From contig JAHLKC010000013.1 in NCBI GenBank assembly GCA_025449115.1, forward strand, positions 91,001-155,000: DNA of 64,000 nt. The letters are read 5' to 3'. The position numbers and the translations under genes are program-made. Positions 35,496-49,162 of this stretch are shown here, one piece after another. The notes beneath the pieces were generated by a model. It saw only the letters and a program-made list of their open reading frames with translations. It had not been told where the DNA came from and did not search any database. The first letter of the stretch is position 1. Each line of letters opens with the position of its first letter. This DNA is from Chytridium lagenaria (lineage: Eukaryota; Chytridiomycota; Chytridiomycetes; Chytridiales; Chytridiaceae).

Positions 35496-38400
35496 CTAAA
35501 CACGCTCCAAGGCCTGCCATCCCCGCTCCCAAACCCAACCCCCCAACAACCCACCTTCTTCGTCATCCGGCGCCGTCAAATTCAACGATAATTTCCTCAT
35601 CGGCACTATTGGCGTCTCATCATTCTCCTCATCATTGATGGGCGGTCTGTCGTCGAGGAGAGACCCACGTTTTAACGATTCGATGATATCGTCCATGGCA
35701 CGACGGTGGTCGAGACCTGTGGCGAGGACATTGGCTTTCAGAGTGCGAGCTTTGCGGCTGGCTTCGCGTTCCTGTAAAAAATAGAGTCCATTAGATTTTA
35801 CTTGCTTTTTTTTTTTTTGACATATAAACTACTATGTCGTTTTTTTATATTATTACCTCTTGGGCTTTCTTGCGGCGTTCAATGACGAGTTGGCGTTCGC
35901 GTTCGGTCGCATTGTCAGTCATGGCGGACTGTTGGATTTGAATGAGTTGAGTTGAAAGCAGAAAGAAAGTAGAAACACTTTGTTAGTATATAACAATAAA
36001 GAGAAACTCTAATAAAAAAAAATTGGGCGTTCAGACATACCTCAAAGGCGCTCACAAATCCTTTAAAGATTCCAAAAAACTCATCCTGTTTCATCTTTGC
36101 TGGATCTTCCCCGTACAGCACTGCAGCATCAACATAAAGCTTCTCCATCCTCTTAAACCGTCCCTCAAGTTCCTCAATCGCGTCCGTCACCGTCCTCGAA
36201 AACGGGGTCATGACGTCCACGAATGGGCTGGTTTGCATTTTAGCGAGGAGGGAAGTGAGTTCTGAGACGCCTTTACGGACTTGACGGAGATCAGAGCGGA
36301 GAACTTCAGGATTGACTATAGCGAAAACAGTTTTAGGTTAAAGGGGAATAATGGAACTTACCTCGTGAAGCTGGGGAAACGTCTTTCAGTTCTGTGACAA
36401 AGGATTTGAGGGTGGGCATTTTTGTGTGGATGACTTCGGCGACGAAATGAAGAAGGGTGGTTTTGCCGTTGGCGCCTTTCACGTCTGCGATCTATATCAA
36501 AGTTTTAAAAACTTTCCTAGATCGCACAGGAAAAAACAATTGGGGGGGGAAAGATATTGACCTTGCTAAGCGATCCGATCTTGAAGCCGTGCACAGAGCC
36601 CATAAAACTTCCGCTGTTCATAAAGTTTCCAACGGCCAATATTACCTTGTACAAGTTAAATTACATTATCAAAACCAAGGAAGCAAATGTGAATATCATA
36701 CCTCCAACACTTCTTGGAACGTATCTGCCTTCTTCAAGGCCTGGAATCCAAGCAGGGACATTGTAACTTCCTATAAATACACACAACAAACGTTATTGAG
36801 TTACACGGCAGAAGAGGGTGTGGTTTTTACCTCATCCAGTGATTTAAACCGTTCAGGGAAGGATAGCTTGAATTGGATACATGATAATATTTCCTCAATG
36901 TGTTGGATTTGGACAAGCTAAACACAGTAAAAATTGGTACAGAAGTTTGGGGGAGGTACCTCTATTAGGAACTGTTCGGCTCGTCGGAGAGATGATGGAT
37001 CACCTTTAAAGTCCTTTAATTTGCGCATCTGAATAATTTAAATGATGAATTAGAACATGTTGTCAGATGCGAAAGAGAGTTGATATAATGTATATACCTC
37101 ATCGGGGGATGGGAGGAAGGAAAGGAATTGCTTAACGACGGCTTCTGTGATTATATCCTCATTTACGTTTTCTATGGCATTGCATATCTCACGCATAGAG
37201 TACTGTCGTAGCCGTCCAAGTATAATCACTAAACAATGTCAATAACTCTCAAAGAAAAACAAAACAAATAAAAAAGAAAAATATTCCAAATCAATTCGAC
37301 CATTAGATATAAAGTGAAAATAAAACTTACTCAAATTCTGAGCCTTTTTCCCATCAATCAACGTCAACTCCGCCTTCTCCCCCTCCTTCACCTTGACTTC
37401 CTCAACCGCAACCACCTCCTTCCGTCCCATCTTTGCCTTTGCCGCAAACAACGTCTCAATCTCCCTAAACACCCCTAACTCATCCAACCGCATTTCCAGC
37501 GCCGCGTCATCACGTTTATACCATAGTGTCTCCTTGACGAGGTTATCGGGTAACCGCTCCCACTGCACGCGACGGAGTTCACTTGTAGGGTGGAAGAGTT
37601 GTTTCTTTTTAGGGAGGGTGGGAGGTGGAGCGAACATGCCAGGCGCGGGAGGGGGCGGCGGACCGCCCATACCCGGTGGTGGTGGTGGAGGTGGTGGGCC
37701 ACCCATTCCTGGTGGAGGCGGGGGTGGGGGAGGTGGGGGACCACCCATAGATGGAGGAGGAGGTGGAGGAGGAGGTGGGAATGAAGCCTCAAGTGGTGGT
37801 GTCGGCAGCGCTTCATCGAATTCAAGGTCCGAATTTGAACTGTAAGCGGAATCGATGCCGGATTTTTTGCCATTCTGTATAGCTTCAAGGATGATACGAA
37901 GGTCCTGTAACAGTGAGTTTGTAATGTAAGGCTGGATAAGGTACCTTGCCGTGGTTGAGCATCACAGATTCTTGACGGGATTTAAAATCATCGAATTGTT
38001 CTCGGAGAATTGATAGGAGGCGGTCTTTCATTGATGCAACGTCTTCAAGGGTGGCCACCTTTGTTTCGTATTTATCTATTGATCGCGTTAGAAAACACGT
38101 AAAGCATACCCAAATGTCTATCAAAATCAACCAAAATATTTACTCTGCGCTTCATCCAAGTCTCTCTCGACTTTTCGCTTTTCACTCGTAAGTTCTGAGC
38201 ATCTATGCCTGAGACGTTGCACTTCATCAATCATCCCCTCCATGGCGTCTAGATCCACAAATCCGTTTATGATATCTTCCACAGACACTTTATATGCATC
38301 CGTAAAGTCTGGGTCAAATCCTTTCCGATCGAGCACGACTTGAGTGACCAGTCGGTCAATAAAGTAGAGATACTTTGTTCTTATTCTTTGTTCAGTGTCT

Positions 38401-40736
38401 AAAAATAAATTAAATATGCACCAACCTAACAATATCATTGCTTAACCGCGTCGGTATAAGCAAATGTTGCAAAATTGTTTTAATATACCCCGTCCCCACT
38501 GCATCCTTCTTGTAAGCCTCCAAAAGATTATCAAGTACAGCATGCGGGTTATCCAAATCAATATCCGCGATTCCCGCGTCAAGACCTTCAATAAATTCAT
38601 CTTGATCTGCTTGAGCCCGTAACTCGAAGCCTTCAATGTGAGTCATGATGCCTCGGAATTCAGAGGGAGCCCAGAGTTTGAGCTTGGAGATGACGGAGGA
38701 GAAACCGCAGACGGTCATTTCGTTGCGAAGGTGAATACGGTATTCGAGTTGGGAAGGGACTTCAACAATCCAGCGGATAAGAGAGACAGAGGATATCTGT
38801 TGAGAGAGAAGTTAGGATGATGTGAGAGCTCGCGAACACATTAAAAAATAATGATACAACAAAGCGATATGGTACAGCTTAGAAGTAAGAAAGAATTTGA
38901 AACAGCAAATAAGAATCATGAAGATTGTTGAAAACAATAAATAAACCAGCTGAACCAAAAAAAAAACAACAAAAACCAACAAAAAGATAACCTAAAATGA
39001 AAAGCTTACTATGAAATCATTAATCTCCTTTTGCGCCTGCTCCAGATTCGACGAACTCTGTATCATCCCTTCAAGCACATCCCTCTTTGACCCCACCATC
39101 GTTCCAAACTTTCCCCTACTCTCCACAACCTCCACAAGCGCCGAGACAACGCTCCCAAACAACCTCAAATGTCCACGTGTCTGTCTGAACGTCTCAAACG
39201 CTCTGATAACAAGATTGTGGCCCTTGGGGTAGTCTAATGTTACAAGGACCAGGAAGAATTCAATGGCGGATGTGCGTGCGGAGAGAATAGGGGAGTCGAT
39301 GGAAAGGGCAAGGGTATTGAGGTAGCCGGGTTTGGAGAGGAGGTCGACAATGTTTTTCTGTCAAGTAGGTAAAAAAAAAAAGATCCGCATAATCAAAGTT
39401 CTTACCTGTACGTTGACAATCAGTTTAAGGATTTTAAGCGTCTCGAGCTCAATGTCGGTATATTTTTGTTTTCGGATATCAGGCTAAAATTGGACCAAAA
39501 AAAAAAAAAAAAAGAAGGTAAAAAAGGTAATCTCGTAACGACTATTACCTTTCAGACTTTGCATGTATCGCATCAAGGATTGAAAACATAACTTTAAGGC
39601 CACCCAATTCCACAAACTGACCAAGCCATCTATCAATGTTTTTAGAGATAAAACATAAAACAAGGTAACAAAATAAAATAAAATAAAAAACAAGCTTTTA
39701 CCTCATCCCTCCTCCTCGTAGCTGCACCCTCAACTGAGACAAGATCTCCTTTAGAGTCGGTTGACTTCGTCCCGCCCCTCCCAGATTCCTCGCCACCATA
39801 TTAATAAACTGAATTGACAGTGTTCGTGACGACGTTCCCACGAGTGTACTGATCGCTGACGTAATCATATCCAGATAATACTGCGGCGTTTTATCTTGCT
39901 CGCTCATCGGAGACGGTTGCGCACCCATCTATTTCATCCATTTCATGCCCATCGTTAATGTATTGTGGTTGTAGAAAACGAGACTGTGATAGGCACAAAA
40001 ATACTTACGAGAACTTGTTTCACCAGTTGAAGTTTTTGCTCCTTGGGAAGATTTCTCATGGATGATCGTTTGCCTTCACTCATATCCGAGTATCCCTACA
40101 CCTCAACGTCAGACCATTCAGATTGGCGAAACCGTAACGGAAATAATAAAAAAAGACTACATACACAATCTAACGCCATCTCAAACAACTCTGCAACAAT
40201 CTTATCATCCACATCCTTTGCCTTTGTTCCAAACACATTATGCTGTTTCGCCGTCTCCCTCAACAGCCCTTCCGCCGTGGATATGTCTACACCCGGCAAC
40301 ACCCCCTCAGCAATCGACATCTCATCCGGTGTATCATAAAAGTCCCCACCAAGTCCTCTCCCCGAAACACTACTCGCCCCACTTCCCCCCTCTGTCGAAC
40401 CTCCAGCCCAGATCCACTTCTCACCATCCCTGAAAGCCTGGTGGTGAGTTTCGTCGCGAGGTTATTGGTGTGAGGTGGACTAAAGTTCCCAGTGTCAACC
40501 GTCATTGCAGAGGATGCACGGGAGGCGATGATGGAGGAGTCGTTGACGTAGCTCCGTTTCACTCTTGTGTCGGCTGTGGAGGGATATGGGTTTGAAGATG
40601 CGTCGACGTCATCCTCGTAGCCGAACCCTGTGGATGAATTGATGCTCTTGAAGTCGGCAAAGGTGGATGTGGATGAGGTTGATCTAAAGAGGTTGGTGGG
40701 TGGGACTGGGAGTGAGCGGGCTGATGTTGGGTCCAT
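35496..40736 (-). CDS. Diaphanous-related formin (GBD-FH3-FH1-FH2-DAD)
   Basis: Formins nucleate and elongate unbranched actin filaments and are held inactive by GBD/DAD contact until a Rho GTPase binds. Seen from the 40736 start: a Ser/Thr leader; the GBD region DEMSIAEGVLPGVDISTAEG (about 40320) and IVAELFEMALDC; armadillo/FH3 segments across about 40000-38100, including LGQFVELGGLKVMFSILDAI, SARTSAIEFFLVLV and AVLDNLLEAYKKDAVGTGY; and a coiled coil near 38200. The FH1 (about 37640-37790) has three poly-Pro runs separated by GMGGP. The FH2 runs from WERLPDNLVKETLWYK (37560) through RLRQYSMREICNAIENV (37190) and GSYNVPAWIPGLEEG to ALGNFMNSGSFMGSVHGFKI (about 36600) and DVKGANGKTTLLHF. The C-terminal DAD is MDDIIESLKRGS at 35690. 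More than 15 introns are needed. One frame break lies near 40430. All modules are in the expected order. Confidence 0.9.
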
Positions 40737-41405
40737 AGAGTTCTGATGTTCTCAATGACCCGCTATTTTGTTGATGGATCAACTGTCTAGTCTATATTGA
40801 ACGGTTGATGTTGATGCGTGCAACTATGATATCTTTGTTTTGACCGAAATTGTCAGACACTTTGTGATAGCGAATGTAATTTTCTTTTGAAAAAAGGATG
40901 ATTCAGGCCAAAAAAAAATATGAAAGGAAGGTGGTGGTGATGAAGAGGAAAGGCAGCTCAATTATGAATATAAAGAAGAAAAAAAAAGTGGACAAATTGA
41001 ATCCGAATACGAAGCAAGACCAGAAACCAGTGAAAGAGCAAAAACAAGTAGAAAAGGGAAAAAAAAACAAAAACGGTAAGGTATCGATGAAGCATTTGCT
41101 GCTGTTGAGGTTCTTGTAAGTTCAGGGCAGTAGAGCCAATGGTAGATGAGAATGGAGGCAGGAAAGATGCAGAGCGCAATGCTGATGAGAGAAAAGGTTG
41201 AGGAAGAGTAATAAAGCGGGAGAAGAGAAAAAAAGGGCGGGGAATCGGATGACAATGTGTTTGTTTCAACGACTATAGAAGCAGCAAACTCCCGTGATAA
41301 CTTATCCAATGAGAGCGTTATGAGAGAAGGTAAAAGATCAAGTAAAAACGACGAAATAGAAAAAGGGAACGTTTCGCAAAGATATAAAGAAATAAAGAAA
41401 ACAGT
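40737..41405. other. Intergenic
   Basis: This lies between the formin start and the CHASE-protein 3' end. It is A-rich on the plus strand. The minus-strand frames 40958-41269 and 40962-41309 overlap each other, are hydrophobic because of T-rich codons and have no other support. Confidence 0.5.
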
Positions 41406-44400
41406 TTAACTCGCAACCGCCGCAAAAGCCAACTTAAAGTACGCAAAAAAAAAAAAATTAATTAAAATTAAAGGTAAGATGCATGGAAAACGTGAGGATG
41501 GTTTTTTTAAAAGAGGTATTATGAAGGAAGCATTTGTCCAGAAAACAGTGGTCACATGCACCTGCGGAGTAGGCTGAAGTTGACGAGTTTGCACAGTCGA
41601 GATGGTGGGGAGAATGGTTTCCGAAGTCTCTGGTTTCCCCGTCACCCAAGAAAAGAAAGCAAACACGATGCGAACCAAAATGGCACTCAAAGCCGTGCAA
41701 ACAATCAGGACTGGCGCAATTACGTGAAGACGATGTCGGCGACGTTCTCCAAAATTCTGTAGACAATTATGTGTGAGCTGCTAACTGTATAAAATACATT
41801 AAGAACTTACGTTGTTGGCAGCTACCACCAGAGTCCAAGTAGAACCACCGATTTGCAGTACAACCTGCTTCTTCCATGAAGAAGTCAAATCTTTGATACT
41901 CCTAAACGCCCCATTAATCAGCTTAAAAGACACCATATTTATCATGAATTAAAAACTAAAATTACTTACTGCACAGTAGTTTCATTTCCCCCCTCCCACC
42001 TCGCAACAACCTGGTCCCCTTCCACCGCTCCGTTATCAAAAATCCACACCCCCATCAACTCCTTCCCCTCAACATCCCCAAACGACTCCTTTTCCAACTG
42101 TGTTGAAAACGACGACGCCGATTAGGTCGAGCCAAATGTGAGAAAAGTATTAGATGATGTGGGCGACATAGACACGAGCGTATCAGCGACGGCCCGGGTG
42201 AGAAGTGGGGTCGGGGAGAACGTGGAGGCCATGACACCCCATAGACCAGGGGTCTGCATGAGGGTCAAGTTGGCGGGACCACCATTGAAGATATTGCGTG
42301 GATAGGAGATGGGTATAGACGTTTCAGTGGGTAATGCCGTGGTGGTGGTGGTGACGGCTGGTAAGGGAATTGCAGATGGGGAGGTGGCAGGAATTGGGAG
42401 TGCAAAGACGGGAACGACGGCCATAAAAACGGGAGCTGTGGAGGGGTAAGTTATTGACGTAGAGTTGGTGAGAGTTGTGGAGTTTGTGATGATCCTAAGT
42501 GGCTTAAGTCTGCCTGTAAAGGTGATATTTCCAGAATTTCGAGCATTCGTAACGGCTATAAAGAAGTTTAGTCATGGCTTCTCATGTTTAGACCTAAAGA
42601 AACAAACCTCGGCTTCGGGACCCATACTTAGAATCTGTCAAGAGGTCGTAACCGGGATTGACAAAGCTTTCCTCGGCTGAAGAAAATAAATACTGAGTTG
42701 GATCATCAGTAAGAGATACATCGCCGCGGCCAACAAAATAAAACTATGAATAGTGTAATGGCAAATACCTGCAAAGGCAAGTACTCTGGCGTTGTGGACA
42801 GTGGCGGCGGTATCGGAGAAGGAAGAAATGGCGGAATGGTTGTCAAAGCATCGAGCGTCTCGTTGACGCTAAGAAACGGGAACCCACTTGCCTCCCATGC
42901 TAACCTATCGCCTTCTGACGACACAAGAGGTGCCCACGCGACTCCGAGCGGGCTTGTAGGTGACGTCACGCTTGCAGCTGTCATACTTTCGAGGAACGCT
43001 TGACGTGTAAGAGTTCCGTTGGAAGCGACCATCAGAGCCGCTGCTTGAAGAGGATACGCTGTAACCAGAGACGCCATGGAACGGACAACTAGACAATCGG
43101 AATAAATTAATAAATAGTTCTACAAAGAGTTAAAAAATTTAGGAGACAACATACATGCGCTCGCAATGTTATCTCCCACGATCCCAAAATCTCTAGACGC
43201 TTGTGCCCTATCCATCTCCTCAAACATCACCCAAACAACCACAGCAGACACCAAAGAAAACACCAATCCAACTAGCAGCGCTGTCCAATCCGGGTGTCTC
43301 CAAATTATTCTACTCAACCCTCTACAAGCCTTCCCAACCCCGAGCCCCACAGGCCTAGCCCACTCCTTAATTCCTTTTCTTTGCGCAGCTTCCCGAGGTA
43401 GCACATACGGTAATTCAGATGTTTCCCCAGATTTCTTCCCAAGACCACCCACAGGGAAAAAGTTCTTCCTCCGTGCGTCGTCTTCAATCGGAAAATTGAA
43501 TTCATCAGAGCCTCTCGGATATGGAAACGCCTCTGGATCAGAGTGGAGGTCCTTTATGTAAGGATTCCTATGAGGAAGCGGCTCGAGTAAATGTTGATCC
43601 CCGTTCCAGATGGAATAAGGAAGGTGAGGGGTCGGCGTGATTTCGAGAGTGACAGCAGGGGAGATAATGTTAGGTTGAGAGGGAGGTGTGGCCACACAAA
43701 GTGTCTGCTTGCTCTGCTGTTTAGCCATCTTATTCATGGACTTTTTGCGTGTTTGCTGATGGTTTTGTTCTGGAGTGACGTTGGATGAAGGCGTTGCGGT
43801 TGAATGCGGAGGAGAAGGAGGATTTTGAGGGCTAGGGACTTTGCGTTGCTGACCAAAGGGATTTTTGGATCGTGATGGTGATCTTGAGGGAAGACATCCG
43901 ACACTGCTTTCCCGAACTTTCCCACTTTTATCCATAAGCATTCGTATAGGAGTACAGTCGGCCTCTCTTGCAATCACAACCTTTCCTCCTGTCGAAGTTA
44001 AAAAGCCTTGCGGATGAACGGCAGCAACAGATGCTACAAGATCCCGCTCTGCTTTCCTTGACGCCTTGGTGGCAACCTTTTCATCATCCGACTCCCCTGA
44101 TTCCGACCCAGATGAGCCCGATCCACCATCTGAGGCACTGTCATACTCTACAAAGCTTTGTCGTATCCTTGTCCACGGCACGGACCCCACAGAACTCGCC
44201 AGCGCCGTTGACCATGTCCGTTGATCACACATGGAGACGGATGACGATGCCTTTGGTTTCCGCTCAACCACCGACAAACGTTTCGAAACGTCATCTCTGT
44301 GTCCGGATGATACTGACGGAGCGCCAAGCCCCGATGGGACTCGTAACGATCCCGGTGCGGATGTCATGGACGGACGAACACGGGGTGAAGTGGTTGACGG

Positions 44401-44985
44401 AGACGGTGGTGGTACGACTGTATCGGTGGGGCTGCTGAGAGGCGGGTAGATTTGGGTGAGTGGAGATGACGCGCGAACTTCATGAGCGGAGGGTCTTGGG
44501 CCCCCCAAGGATGCTGTTAGTGTCATTGGATGGCCTGCACTTGAATGCTTCAAGAGTTTTGGGGGAGACAGTGGAACGGAAACCTGTGCAGGTGTTGATG
44601 ACCTTCTTTTCCTTTCCACCACTCCATCGATGGTCACGCGGAGTGAAGAAGGTTCAATCGCTCCTCGAAAGTCTTGATGACTCCTCTTTCTACGGATTTG
44701 GCGAGACGAGTCTGATGAAGGATTTGTTGCTGCTTCGTCACCTTCCTTTTGCTCGAGAATGCTTTGCAAAGGTGACGTCGGTTTTTCCTCCTTGGCGGGC
44801 TCTGCTCTCGTTTTCTGATGCGCCAGGGGGAGCGATGCAGGTGATGGCTTTGGAGAGGGCCCGACTGCATAAGATGAAGGTGATTTTGTTGGGGGTTGTT
44901 GGCCTTGCTCAGCAACCAACACACCTAAAGCAGCTGGCACTTGCATTGGTGGCTCTTTTCCAGCTTCTTCCAGATCCTTCCTCAC
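41406..44985 (-). CDS. CHASE-domain membrane protein with long cytosolic N-terminus
   Basis: CHASE domains are extracytoplasmic ligand sensors, normally between two membrane spans and followed by a histidine kinase or cyclase. Exon 1 (44985 to about 43158) encodes some 570 residues of Ser/Pro-rich, disordered-looking sequence and then a membrane segment, TALLVGLVFSLVSAVVVWVM. The CHASE domain follows over clean splice joints: exon 2 (43088-42769) with SLVTAYPLQAAALMV, TLTRQAFLESMTAASV and LGVAWAPLVSSEGDRLAWEA; exon 3 (42692-42608) with FVNPGYDLLTDSKYGSRSR; exon 4 (from 42555) with AVTNARNSGNITFTGRL and APVFMAVVPVFALP. A second span, VIAPVLIVCTALSAILVRIV, lies near 41680, and the protein ends after a short tail. 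No kinase, cyclase or receiver domain is visible. A possible frame break lies near 42120. Confidence 0.7.
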
Positions 44986-45686
44986 ACTGGTGTGATAGAA
45001 GTGACTAGTGCGTGCGTGCGTGTGTGTACGTGTGTGTGTGTGTGTGTGTTTATGTAAAGCTGAGTTGACTAAAGACGGCGGCTCTACACAGTAGCAATAA
45101 AAACTGTTTTTTTTCTTCTCCCCTCCAGTTTGCCCAGCTGTTTGTTCTATGTAAAATGTATTTAAGAGATATACGTAATGATGGTGTTCCCAGACAGTTA
45201 TTACTTATTAGTGGGTGACTGAACTACAATTTAATATTTTTTTTCTTCCTTTTTTACATAATAAATAATATTGGTGGATATTGGGTGGATATATATATTT
45301 ACCGACACTTTGCTTGTCAAAAAAATTTTAAAAAAAGTTCCGAGATATTTCACTAACCCCAAAGGTGCAGCCACCAGAAGTCCAGAACTCACCTATTTAC
45401 CCCTACAGTCTCTATCCGCACTTTACAAAAATGAATATCCACACAACGAAATCATGAAAAAATAATATAAAAAGAAAATTATTCAATAAAAACGGAATCT
45501 CTATCACGTATTCCAAAAAAAAAAAAGGTAACAGAATAAAAAAAAAAATAAAAAGCAAATTCAAGCACGCTATCAATAAAAAGGTGCAGCAATTAAGCAA
45601 TCAAGCAAGAAGGAAAAGAGGCAGACTTCAACTAAAACAACATCAACAACAACAACAATAAAAAAAAAAGACACCGCCGCAATCTC
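44986..45686. other. Intergenic with GT microsatellite
   Basis: A (GT)n tract with interruptions spans about 45010-45050, just upstream of the CHASE gene start. The rest is AT-rich with poly-A runs near 45510-45550. Nothing else is seen. Confidence 0.6.
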
Positions 45687-48600
45687 CTATTGCCGGTAAT
45701 AGTAATACGGGTCATAATAGGGTGGTTGATATGGTACTGGATGCGTTATCCCCGCAGCAGGCGGCTGTGGTGGTGGGGGAATATAAGCAGCCTGCGGAGG
45801 TGGTGGCGGCATAGGAAACCCAGCATTCATCTGAGGCCCTCCCCACATCCCTAAATTCTGTGGTGGATAAGGATGTTGCATTCCACCCGTCATCTCGGGT
45901 TGAGCAGGCGGCAACCCTCGTTCATCCACATATTCTTTCACTCCATCATGATAACCAGCACCATGATAATCCCCATAGTCATCACTCTCACTTGCACGAT
46001 GTGTCGAATACGTCATACCACCTCGATGATGACCATGAGGAGCCCACCCTCCTCCACCCCTTCCACCTCGCGTTGAAGCATGCTGTTGCGGATGAGGCGG
46101 TTGAGACGTCGGGGGCCCACCTCCAGCATTATGCTCCATATGACCACCTCTCGCCGTTCCGGTACCTCGCGATGAATACGTGTCCCTTCTCAAATCCGGC
46201 TTTGTCGCCCATCCACCCCCTCGCTCTCTCCAACCATCACCATGATTATAATTATCATTCCCTGACCGCCCACCATAAGGAGCATCATCATCATCCTCAT
46301 AGTCACGTAGCCCTCCACTATCTCCTCCATGACCTCCATAAAAGGGTGCAGACTTGGACCCCTCAATCCCATCTAGATTCGGCGGTGCAATATCCTCATC
46401 ATCTTCCTTCAAGGCACCTTCCTCCTCCTCCTCTTCTTCACCTTCCTCCTTCTCCTCAGGCGCTCCAGGCTGCTTAGCCACTGGTGCAGCTGCCACTGCG
46501 GTCTCAGCCGTAGTGACTGTGACACGGGCGTCAACATTCACCTCAACTCCCTTCTCTTTACCATCCCTCACCATAGGCATTTCTTCCATCTCCAATCCCT
46601 CATCATCCTGTGACGCGTCACCAAATCCTCCAGCATCTCCACCCTCTTCATCACCTTCCCCCTCCCCCTCAATCTCCTCATCCTCCTCATCCCCTTCATC
46701 CCCCTCCTCATCCTCATCTTCGCCCTCCCCACCCCCCTCCTCCGCTGCATCCTCAAACTCTGCATTCCCGTACCCCATCTCTTCCTTCTCCCCGCCTTCC
46801 CGCTCCTCCACCTTCACAACCGCCGCATCATCACCAACCCCACCTCCCCCACCCTCCATCTTCCGACCCGCCAACATCCCCGAAAACTTCTCCCTCCCAA
46901 CCCTCATAATCCTCTCCCTCTTCCTCCCCTCATCCGCCGACACATACATCACCAACCCCAATATCGAGAAAGGCGGTATCCGTCTCACAGGCGTCCCATC
47001 ATCCTGCGAGACACTCGGCCACGGCAACAACTCGCCAGCCCCACACAACGCATCGAAAAACCCACAAAGCGATTCAACCAACTTGAGCAGCCTTTTACCT
47101 TCAGACACTTTGAGTCGTTTGCCTGTGACCGGTTCAATCAGCACAAGGGCTTCCTCTTCGTGGGAGGCTTTGGCGGCATGGGGTGATACGGGTTCTTGGA
47201 ACTCGGGGAGGGCGGTCCACCCGTCAGTGTCTGCAAAGATTCGGGTCGGGTCTGTGGCAAAGGGGTTGATGGCCATGGAAGCGGTGAAATCGTAAATTTT
47301 CCCAAAAAGATGGCAAAAGTCGAGGAGAAGGGCACCAAGATAATGTTCGGGAAAGTTTGGGCATACAGGTTGGAAAGGTTTGGATTGGGTGTCGGCTTCT
47401 TTAAAAAAAAATTGGTTAAATCGCAATGACATTAGCATGGATAACTGTAAGTAACGAGTAGGCGATAACGATAAATTATAGAGAAACACAAAATACAATG
47501 ACAGTGATAAGGGAAAACTCGTGCCATTATCCAACGCGTAAAAAATAATAAAAAAGATACACAAACGGCCATTCAACGAAAAACATACCAGTATCAGCAT
47601 CCTTGCTCTCATCTCTCCATACAATAACGGATGAACCCTTAAAAAACCAATCCACCACATCGTTAGAGCATATGTCGAAATCCCCCCCTTATCCGACTCT
47701 ATCATCCCCCTCACCCTCAAAAATTGCCTCGTCACTCTCACCAACGGAATAACCAACCTCCCCCACTTTGTTGTCTCATCTCCGGACCCTCAAACAAAGC
47801 TCCCTCACAGCATTCAATCCGTCACAAAACCGTGGATCAGAAAGCAACGAATAACATCCAACATCCACAACAGATCCAGTAGCAGAATCATAAAGTCTTA
47901 TCGAGCATCTCCAGAATCGATTAGGATCAGACATGAGATCGTCGGGAACTTTTGCCGCATGTTTTTTCGGGGTGGTATCAGAAAAAGTCGGGGTGGTGCA
48001 GTGCTAATGGCGGCCCTTTTCCGACGTTCGAGAACAAGTGGGACCGTGCGGATCGCTTTGGCGGTTTTGTCGGCGGTGGCGGAGATGGCGGGGGAGTTGA
48101 GGATTTGTTGAATGATTTGAACGACACGCGTTGCTTGTGATTTTAAAGGTTGATGGTCTGGTGTTGTGGATCGAGCGGGGGCCGGTAATGATATAGCAAG
48201 ATCAACGTCATCCCACGCCATAGCGACGCCAAGCTGGTGGAACCGATACGACGAAGGACAGACGGGGTTGGTAAGATTGAATAGAATCCGTGTAAGATTC
48301 CGCAAGGTGCGTCCAGACTCTTTCAACATCAGGAGTGGGTGCGGACCAGTTGGAGAAGGCAGAGATCTCAAGGTCAAGTCTTCTAAGATGAGCTGTGATG
48401 ACATAGTTACGACGATCATCCGCCGCCTGCTTTTTCTTTTGCTTGCGGTTCACAACCCTTTCCTTCTTCCTACCCTCACTATCCTCCAATGCAGCCTCAT
48501 GCTCATCATCGTCTTCAATATCTATACCCTCCATCCCACTATGCACAGGAAGATCCTGAATTGCCTTTGTAAGCGCATCCGTCCACCAAGAGGCAACTTT

Positions 48601-49162
48601 GACGTCCCATTTTTCTCATGCGAAAACACCCTCATCGCCTCAAGCGCTCCAGCATAAGGCGATGTCGATGAAATACCCCACCTCCTCCACTCTTCCCACC
48701 CCTCATAGGCTTAGACCCAGACCCTACCGCCCTCTTCTTTGACGGCGTAGCATTCGGATGCACCCCTCCAGGTCTCTTCTTCTCCGCTCCACTCATCTTG
48801 GGTGTTCCTCCACCCGTGGATCCTCCCCTTCCTCTCCTCTCGCACCGTTATACGGCGACCCACGAATCCTCCTCTTCCCCTTCCTGTTTGTGCATGTTCC
48901 CGGAAGTATAGGAATGTCCGGGAGGAAACCCTCCACCCCTGGCTCCACCTCTGCCAATGCCTCTCTTGGATACTGCTCCACCGTTTCCTCCGCCTCGGTT
49001 CACCCCGTGAAGCGCAAAACCACCGCCCATGGGGAACCTCGCCCACGCCCTCGTGGAGCATACCCACCACTCTACCTTCCATTTTATATATATAAAAAAA
49101 GAGCCGTCCCCCCGATACTTTTGTTCGATCTTATAACCCCTTTTCTTTAAAGTATCTCTCAC
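45687..49162 (-). CDS. Trf4/5 (PAPD5/7)-like non-canonical poly(A) polymerase
   Basis: Non-canonical poly(A) polymerases add short A tails that mark nuclear RNA for the exosome (TRAMP complex) or act on other RNAs. Visible in order on minus: a Gly/Arg-rich start near 49020, then VASWWTDALTKAIQDLP (48580) and DLEISAFSNWSAPTPDVE. The nucleotidyltransferase strand is FHQLGVAMAWDDVDLAI (48220), with the metal-binding D-x-D but without the usual GS just before it in this frame. LYDSATGSVVDVGCYSLL (47880) follows. The PAP-associated domain is VTRQFLRVRGMIESDKGGIS plus TYALTMWWIGFLRVHP (47650), then FPEHYLGALLLDFCHLFGKI after an intron. The C-terminal half is acidic and then Gly/Arg/His/Tyr/Pro-rich, ending YYDPYYYYRQ. 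Frames change near 48640, 48320, 48000 and 47780. A Trf4-class assignment is more likely than Cid1 or MTPAP. Confidence 0.72.

Noticed and set aside
46354..47295. 313-codon plus-strand open frame rich in Ser/Pro/Thr
   Set aside because: It is antisense to the acidic tail of the poly(A) polymerase; Glu/Asp-rich codons read backwards give Ser/Pro/Phe-rich frames.
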